Part shown: in pieces, positions 57,148 to 64,000 of the stretch
How the letters are laid out: every line of letters starts with the position of its first letter
How positions within the stretch are numbered: the stretch's first letter is position 1
From: Cornus controversa
Taxonomy: Eukaryota > Streptophyta > Magnoliopsida > Cornales > Cornaceae
Reading direction: 5' to 3'
Length of the DNA stretch: 64,000 nt
Assembly: GCA_026545225.1 (NCBI GenBank)
Contig: CM048848.1
Location: 21,182,806 to 21,246,805, forward strand
Made by a program: the position numbers and the translations under genes
Notes under the pieces: model-generated
Database searches by the model: none
The model's input: only the letters and a program-made list of their open reading frames with translations
What the model was told of the DNA's origin: nothing

Positions 57148-59115
57148 GATCAACCTAGGCTTGGTGTCCTTTTTGGCCAAAAGATGTCGGAGGGCAGCAT
57201 GGTCCGAATAGACAATGACCTTTGAACCTAATAAATAAGCTCAAAATTTGTCTAATGCAAAGACTACCGCAAGCAATTCCTTTTCCGTTGTGGTATAATT
57301 GATTTGAGCCTCGGAAAGGGTTTTACTTGCGTAGTAGATGACATGTGGCAGTTTGTCTACTCGTTGCCCTAAGACTGCACCCATGGCATAATCGGATGCA
57401 TCACACATAATCTCAAATGGGAGAGCCCAATTTGGAGGGATTAGAATTGGAGCGGTTGTAAGCATGGTGCGGAGTTTTTCAAAAGCATTAAGGCACGCTT
57501 CATCAAAGGTAAAGCAAGACTCTTTTTCAAGAAGGTGACACAAAGGCCGAGAGATCTTGCTAAAGTCTTTGATGAAACGGCGATAAAAGCCCGCATGCCC
57601 AAGAAATGAACGAATCTCTCTCACCGTTGATGGTGGAGGAAGTTTGGAAATGAGTTCAACCTTGGCTTTATCAACCTCTATTCCTCTCTTAGACACAATG
57701 TGCCCTAGGACAATACCCTCTTGAACCATAAAATGGCTCTTTTACCAACTAAGAATTAGGTTGGTCTCTTGACATCGTTTGAGAACACAAGCTAGATTTT
57801 GGAGGCATGATTCAAATGAATGCCCAAAAATGGAAAAATCATCCATGAACACTTCCAAGAATTTTTCCACCATGTCCGAGAAGATAGACATCATACACCG
57901 TTGAAAAGTCGCCGGTGCATTGCACAACCCAAAGGGCATGCATCTATAAGCAAATTTGCCGAAAGGACATGTAAAGGTGGTTTTCTCTTGGTCCCTCAGG
58001 TCTATAGCAACCTGATTATAGCCGGAATATCCATCCAAAAAGCAATAAAAACTTTGCCCGGCTAATCTCTCCAATATTTGATCAATAAATGGGAGGGGGA
58101 AATGATCTTTCCGAGTGGCTGAATTTAATTTCCGATAATCAATACACACCCTCCATCCTGTGGTGGTGCGTTGGGGAACTAATTCACCTTTATCATTAGG
58201 TTGCACCGTAATACCAGACTTCTTTGGAACCACTTGAGTGGGACTAACCCACTTGCTATCTGAGATGGGGTAAATGATTCCTGCATCTAGTAACTTCACC
58301 ACCTCCTTCATTACAACGTCCTTCATGTTTGGATTTAAACGACGTTGTGCCTCCCTTGAGGTCTTTGCATCCTCTTCCAAGTGTATGTGGTGCATATAAA
58401 TAGAAGGGTCTATTCCCTTAAGATCTGCCACACTCCATCCTATTGCCTCCTTGTGCTCTTTTAGCACCTTTATAAGTTCCATCTCTTGATCATTGGTAAG
58501 ATTGGAAGCAACAATGACTGGAAGGGTCTCATTAGTGCCCAAGAAAATATACTTGAGTGTAGCCGGTAGGGGCTTGAGCTCAAGTTGTGGTGGGAAAATT
58601 AAAGAAGGAGTTTGGGAAGTTTTGGACAAAGGGGGCAAGGGTTCTCTCGGAGCTCTCCATTTAGGCAAATCCATGATAGTATTAACATCGAGCATGGAAT
58701 TGACTTCACATATGGATTGCTCAATGTCAAAATCATCATAGTTGAAGTGATTTAGGCATGCCTCTAAAGGATCCTTGGAAAGAATAGAAGGAAGTGCTTC
58801 TTGAACAAGGTCTTCCACAACATCGACACAAAAGCATTCACTTTCGTCTTCGAATGGGTGGTGGGAAGCATTGAAGATGTTCAAGCGGACTTTCATATTC
58901 CCAAAAGAGATGTCCATCACCCCGGTACAGCAATTAACGCAAGCGTTTACCGTGGCCAAGAATGGATGACCTAGAATAATAGGAATATGTCGAGTTGAAT
59001 TTTGGACCGGTTCCGTGTCAAGGACTATGAAGTCCACCGAAAAATAGAATTTGTCCACTTGAATGATTACATCCTCAATTATGCCACGTGGTTGCTTCAC
59101 CGAGCGATCGGCAAG
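57148..59115 (-). pseudogene. A3 protease C-terminal part, RT and RNase H
   Basis: Same frame as gag. RT with GTNETLPVIVAS upstream, TFTCPFGKFAYRCMPFGLCN and catalytic FMDD (EVFMDDFSIFG). Stops: TAA at 57742-57744 (in the SWxKSHFM motif) and TGA at 57241-57243 (after FALDKF). RNase H carries MCDASDYAMGAVLG. No frameshift. Confidence 0.92.
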
Positions 59116-61302
59116 TTACAACACAACCGTGGTATGCTTGAGTTCCCCCAAACCTAGTTGTTGGTAAACTGGGAATGGAAGTAAATTGACACTAGCCCCT
59201 AGATCAAGAAGTGCCTTTTCAAAAGATTGATTTCCGATGGTGCACGAAATGGTCAGAGCACCCGGATCTTTGAATTTAGGAGGGGCTTGGTGTTGGAAAA
59301 TGGAGTTTATGTGCTCAGTTAAGAGGGCTTTCTTAGGAACATTATTCCTAGATTTTTGCTTTTGAGTGCACAAGTCCTTCAAGAATTTCGCATAGGAGAG
59401 AATTTGTCGAATAGCATCAAGGAGAGGGAGATTGATCTTTACTTGTTTGAAGATCTCCATCATGTCTTGGAATTTCTCTCCTTGCTTCCCAAAATGAGAA
59501 GATTCCTTCAATCTTTAAGGAAAAGGAACCGGAGGTTCAAAAGAAGTGTCAAGATTTGGAATGGATGACAACACAACTTCACTTGCCTTTCCTTTTGGAT
59601 TTAAAGGGATGATATTCACATTTGGATTTAAAGGAAACAATTTTGGATTTAATTGGGATTCTTTTGGATTTTTAGGTTGCTCTTGGAATTCCTTTCTCTC
59701 TTCCTCCCCTACCTTGGAGTTAATGATTTTACCACTCCTCAAGGTTGTGATTGATTGAACTTGCTCCGGAGGAGCATTACAAGTTGAAGATGATGGATCC
59801 TCAATCACATGGACACCTTTGGGATTCGCCACCGGTTGACTTGGCAACTTACCTTCCTCCCTTCTATTTAAGGCATTAGCTAGTTGCCCGATTTGAGCTT
59901 CTAACCTAGCCATATATTGAGCATTGGCTTCAAGCTTAGAGATTGATTGAGAGTGAGTTTGCAATAAGCGGGTATTGGCCTCAAGATTGCTTATCACTCT
60001 TTCTTCAAAGCTTTGGCTTCTCGGAGGAGGTGGTGGTTGTTGGTAATTGGATCTTTTATTGTGAGGTTGAGGATTTGGCCTATAATGAGGCTGTTGAGAT
60101 TGGGAATTAAAATAATTTTGCCCTTGAAAAGAGGGACTTGATTCTTGAGGTTTCCATGAAAAAGTCAGATGGTTCTTGTAACCAGGATTGTACGTGTTTG
60201 AATATGGATCATTCATTTGTTTAGAGTACAAGGCATTCGCTTGCTCTTGAGCATAATCGGGAGATTGCCCGGCAATAGGACAATCTCGCACAAAATGCGA
60301 AGTGTTATAGCAAAACGAACACCCTTCCTGATTTTGGACAGATTGGTTTGGAGTAGGCAGCCCATTTTTCATGATTAAATTCATTTTTCGGGATAGGGCT
60401 TCTACTTGCATGGCAACCTCATCTACCCGTGAAATTTCATGCACTCCTCTACAAGGTTGGGTGGCCTTCCCTTTCCTAGTGGAGGAGCGTTGAGCTGAAT
60501 TGTTGCTTAGGGTTTGAAAAAGTTTCCATGCCTCATCGGGGCTTTTCAAAAGTTACCCACCCCCACACGCGGAGTCTATCATTTGTCTATGTTGCTCACT
60601 CACCCCATCATAAAAACTTTGCACAAGCTGCCATTTTGGGACCGCATGATGCGGACAAGATTTTAATAGATCTTTTAACCTCTCCCATGTCTCATGGAAT
60701 TGTTCTTGGTCAATTTGGGTGAATCCGGTGATTGCTCGCCGAATATCACTTGTCTTACCCATTGGGAAGTATTTTTTCAAGAACTCTATTTGCATCTCTA
60801 CCCAAGAATGGATTGAGTTAGGTTCTAAGGAGTTGAACCAACTTCTAGCTTTATCTTTTAGGGAGAAGGGGAACATACGCAGCTTTAGATCATCCTCCGT
60901 AAAGTGTGGTACACGAATAGTGGAACACACAGAAAGGAAATAATCTAAGTGCCGGTATAGATCCTCATTAGGGAGACCGTGGAAGCTATTAAGAAGATTG
61001 ATGGTGGAGGACTTTATTTCGAATTGAGTTGCCGCTACATCCGGAAATTGGATACATGAAGGTACTTCAAATGTAGTCAGAAGGTAAAAGTCCATAAGCA
61101 ACTCTCCTTGAGGAGGTGGTGGTGGAGGTGGTTGTTCATTATTAAAAGGAGGTAGTCCGGGAGGTTGTCTTTCATTTGGGTCCATGTTTTCAGTCCTAGG
61201 CAATATAGGGTCCCTAAAGGTTCCTCTACGTTGTCTAAGTGTTCGTTCAAGTTCAATATTACAAGGAAGCAAAGAAAGTGACAACGACCGTCTACCTAGC
61301 AT
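59116..61302 (-). pseudogene. A3 gag and protease N-terminal part
   Basis: The ATG at 61302 gives MLGRRSLSLS. A Pro-rich stretch (residues ~55-65) precedes the gag domain (LRMFPFSLKDKARSWFNSL). TAA at 60553-60555 splits gag; the next part holds the zinc knuckle CSFCYNTSHFVRDC (near 60300) and a Gln/Pro-rich tail. TAA at 59515-59517, then the protease start with ALLDLGASVNLLP, then TAA at 59116-59118 at the Gln of VVLQLADRS. All in one frame. Confidence 0.9.
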
Positions 61303-61574
61303 GCATTAACAATAGAACAACACCTCAATTCACAAAAAGAAATAAATTAAACAATAATATATACAAAAAGAATGAAAGAACTCAAACCACTAATTTAGAT
61401 TTTATACTCACAAAGGGTTCCGACTTCAGTCCTTTTTGATGCCCGCTATGTGGTATACCTAAAATCAAGAAGTTTGAGCAATAAGAACAAAATATATACA
61501 AAAAGAATGAAAGAATTTCTAGCCTAAGAATTAAACCAGATTTAATCTTCCAATGGCGACAATTAAACCGTAAG
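61303..61574. other. A3 leader between primer site and gag
   Basis: AT-rich leader of ~270 bp, no ORF. Confidence 0.5.
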
Positions 61575-61592
61575 TCCCCGGCAACGGCGCCA
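61575..61592 (-). other. A3 primer binding site (tRNA-Asp)
   Basis: TCCCCGGCAACGGCGCCA, an exact 18-base match to the 3' end of plant tRNA-Asp with CCA, 6 bp from the LTR at 61599. Confidence 0.95.
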
Positions 61593-61598
61593 AAATTT

Positions 61599-63029
61599 TG
61601 ATGCGGCTAAACTGTGATTATATTGTAAGCTTAATTTTGCCCATTTTATCAAAATATAATTTAACCACTCGCAAGAGCACGAATCTTTGTAGATAAGGTT
61701 CTATATAGAGGGTATCGATCCCACGAGGACTAGTCGCAATTGTCTTAAAGGAAGATTAATTCTACTTTAATCCTAAAAACAGGTTTTCGAGTTTTGTTTA
61801 TAGACTATTGCATAAATGAAATGATAATAAAAGTAAAGAGTTTAAAGTTGGGAGAGAGAACTAGGGTTGGTTTCCACCACTAGCCATTCACATGTTCATA
61901 AGTGTAGCAAGCATAGGATTCATGAATTAAATACCTAACAATGTCATTAGGCTTGTGACCTCAATGACATATCAAAAGATCAATGTGTGTGCTAACCTAT
62001 CATAATCCATCTTCAACAAGCATAGCTCTTCAACCTAACTAACTACCTAATTACTCTACTCTCTAAGTGAACACTACATGCATCCAAACTACCTTGTCTT
62101 GGCATGGTCTATACAAACTAACATCACACATTCATTTAAACACCATTATCTAGCCATCATTTGCACTTCTTGTGGAATATGCAAATGTTGTGCATTCAAG
62201 TGACAAAATCTACTCTAAGACAAGAATAAATTCCAAATCAAATGAATATATATAAGAAATGTATTTGTGTATATAATCACTAGGCTAAATAATCAACATT
62301 TAATTACAAATCCCAAGTGCTACAAAAAGGAACATGTTTACATGGCTAGGGCTTCAACAACACCTTAGTATGGAAGTTAGTTGCTCATGGTTGCCTTGCA
62401 CCCTTCCATTGATGGAGAAGATGAAGCTTCTTGGTCTGGTTCAGCTCCTTCTCCTCTCTCCCGAATGTCTCTCCTCCTGATGGTCTGATGTGTATATTGA
62501 GAGATATGTGAGATATGAGAGATATGGCCCTTTTTGTGTGCTTTTTGGCTTCCTTTTCAACCTTGGGGCCCACCATATATATATATATATCACTATATAT
62601 ATCTCTTGTATCAAGAAAGCCCCCAAAAGTCTTGTTCAAGTCAGACAATCCCCCTAAGTCGTGCAAAAAGGGGGATTTTGTTGCAAGTGGGAGAGTAGGT
62701 GAGCAAGTGGGCAAGTGGATTCTGCAGAATCTCGATTGATCGAGATTGAATCTCGATTGATCGAGATTTCGATCAATCGAAATGGGATCTCGATCAATCG
62801 AGATTTCGATTAATCGAGATCAACATCTCGATTGATCGAGATGCCTTTGGTCGGAATTTTCTGATTTCTTCTCTTGACTGCAGAAAGCTTCAAACTTTGC
62901 TCTATTTACTCCAATACCTGCAAAACATCAAAAACACAAAAATACCGTAAACATATCTCGATAAACGCAAAAACAGAACTAACATATACAATAAAAAGGG
63001 TTCAAATGCATAGAATTGAACACTTATCA
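61599..63029 (-). repeat. A3 5' LTR
   Basis: 1431 bp, direct repeat of 50061-51463. It is 28 bp longer: one extra motif unit (~20 bp) near 62745 and a small duplication (GAGATATGA-type) near 62516. TATA region at 62576-62602, array at 62729-62842. Confidence 0.97.
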
Positions 63030-63034
63030 ACTAC

Positions 63035-63724
63035 CCTTCGTATGATAGCAGGAGTGACCACCACATATGCCACAAAGGTATCAGCTAAGGCATCAACACT
63101 GCTCAAGTCATTCCACTCTGCTTCGAATAAGGCAGAGAAACTAGCATAGGGTTGACAACTAAGTGCATCAGTTACTACGTTTGTTTTCCCTGGGTAGTAC
63201 TGGATGGAAAAATGATAGTCCTTCTAAACTCCAACCACCAACGTTGTCTCATATTCAGCTCCTTCTGTGAGAATAGATATTGCAAACTTTTATAGTCACT
63301 AAATAATCTAAAGGTCTCACCCAAAAGGTAATGTCTCCAAATCCTCAAAGCAAAGAACCACAGTTTCTAGCTTCAGATCATGAGTTGGGTAATTAAGCTC
63401 ATGAGAGTTAAACTTACGTGACGCATCTGATATCAGTCTTTCCTCCTACATCAATACACATCTTAAACCCTATAATGATGCATCGGTATAAACCAAGTAC
63501 TCAATGCTGCTTGAGGAATAGCTAGAACTGGTGTTGTAGTCAATCTAGTCTTTAACTCGTCAAATACCGCTTGACACAAGTCATCTCAAATGAAAGGCAC
63601 ACCCTTTTTAGTGAGATGGGTGAGCGGGCCAGCAATCTTAAAGAAGCCCTCAATAAATCGGCAAAAATAACTAGCCAACTTAAGAAAGCTGCAAATTTTT
63701 CATGGTGAGGTAGGTTGTCCCCAC
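63035..63724 (-). pseudogene. G1 RNase H/RT remains
   Basis: Minus-strand translation gives YLVYTDASL, GLRCVLM and a degraded [17 protein letters not shown] stretch, in line with the RT-linked RNase H of Tekay/Del elements. Many stops. It continues the pol cut by A3 and ends abruptly at an LTR fragment. Confidence 0.7.
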
Positions 63725-64000
63725 TCTAGAACCGTTGACAATCCTAACATGCCTCCTAACCCAACTTACAACATAAAATAAAATAAGGTGCATAATGAAA
63801 TAAAGTTCCACAAAATGAAATGATTTAAATTATCAGATATTCAATCATCACAAAAAGATAACTTGTTCAAAAATAAATTAAAACCAAGTATATCATGGAC
63901 ATTTATAATTTCAAGGAGAAAAAAGTTAAGGAGTAAAATAATACAATCATCCATTTTTGGAGCAAATACCCAACCAACCCTCCAACGCACCTAAATCTTC
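63725..64000 (-). repeat. G1 LTR fragment at the window end
   Basis: Matches 45596-45875 in the same orientation (about ten differences). It starts in the middle of the LTR, fused to RT sequence, so the 5' internal region and part of the LTR were deleted. Confidence 0.88.

Larger units (their letters stand above)
50061..63029 (-). mobile_element. A3: Athila-type LTR retrotransposon, structurally most complete
   Basis: 12,969 bp with LTRs of 1403 bp (50061-51463) and 1431 bp (61599-63029), TG...CA ends, and a perfect duplication ACTAC (50056-50060, 63030-63034). It has a perfect tRNA-Asp primer site, gag-pol in one frame with six stops and no frameshift, a motif array, a third ORF, a long 3' UTR and polypurine modules. 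The LTRs differ at about 25 sites plus two small indels. Confidence 0.97.
44865..64000 (-). mobile_element. G1: Tekay/Del-like Ty3/gypsy element, with A3 nested, right end outside window
   Basis: A long left LTR (44865-47492, plus a partial duplicate), integrase at 48794-50060, then A3, then RNase H/RT remains (63035-63724) fused directly to an LTR piece (63725-64000). The integrase core (WESISIDFIVGLP, AYHPQTDG) is of the Tekay/Del chromovirus type. Gag, protease and part of RT were deleted. The left flank ACAAC (44860-44864) lies in C1 integrase, so G1 inserted in C1. Confidence 0.82.

Overview
This is nuclear DNA of a flowering plant. It starts with the last exon of a CYP71-type cytochrome P450 gene. 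Almost everything after about position 1,333 is LTR retrotransposons nested in one another. The species cannot be told from the sequence. I use these labels: A1, A2, A3 are Athila-type Ty3/gypsy elements on the minus strand, with a tRNA-Asp primer site; T1 is an old Tat-lineage element on the minus strand; S1 is a Sirevirus-like Copia element on the plus strand; S2 is a solo Copia LTR; C1 is a Copia element on the minus strand; G1 is a Tekay/Del-like Ty3 element on the minus strand.

Layout. 1-576: P450 3' exon. 577-1332: flank. 1333-11116: A1. 11117-15361 and 34321-39293: the two halves of T1, split by A2. 15362-34320: A2 (target duplication GTAAT). 19584-27320: S1, inserted in the third ORF of A2 (target duplication AAACA). 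39541-41847: S2 (target duplication GTATT), lying in or beside the 3' LTR of C1. 41848-44864: C1 pol remnant, cut off by G1. 44865 to the window end: G1, interrupted at 50061-63029 by A3 (target duplication ACTAC). There are thus two three-layer nests, T1 > A2 > S1 and C1 > G1 > A3. By rough eye counts the LTR pairs differ by about 0.6% (A2, S1), 2% (A3) and 4% (A1), which agrees with the nesting order.

How the parts relate. A1, A2 and A3 have the Athila order LTR - primer site - gag-protease-RT-RNase H-integrase in one frame - (third ORF) - 3' UTR - polypurine tract - LTR. A2 has lost nearly all of its integrase by an in-frame deletion. A1 has lost the third ORF, the 3' UTR and the polypurine tract. 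A3 is the most complete, but six in-frame stops interrupt its gag-pol. S1 has gag but no pol; in its place is a noncoding stretch and a third ORF of the same general type as the Athila third ORFs. T1 carries an antisense, intron-containing ORF and an 82-bp minisatellite near its 3' end. No element appears able to move by itself.

The most interesting pattern is noncoding. In A2, A3 and S1 a family-specific array of a short, often palindromic motif lies a few hundred bases upstream of the third ORF, with a TATA-like box 33-50 bp downstream of the array. The LTRs of A3 and S1, and the LTR of S2, carry arrays of the same style 80-130 bp upstream of the LTR TATA box. This suggests a separate promoter for the third ORF built like the LTR promoter. 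A2 and A3 also share stem-loop plus G-tract modules and a conserved noncoding block in their 3' UTRs.
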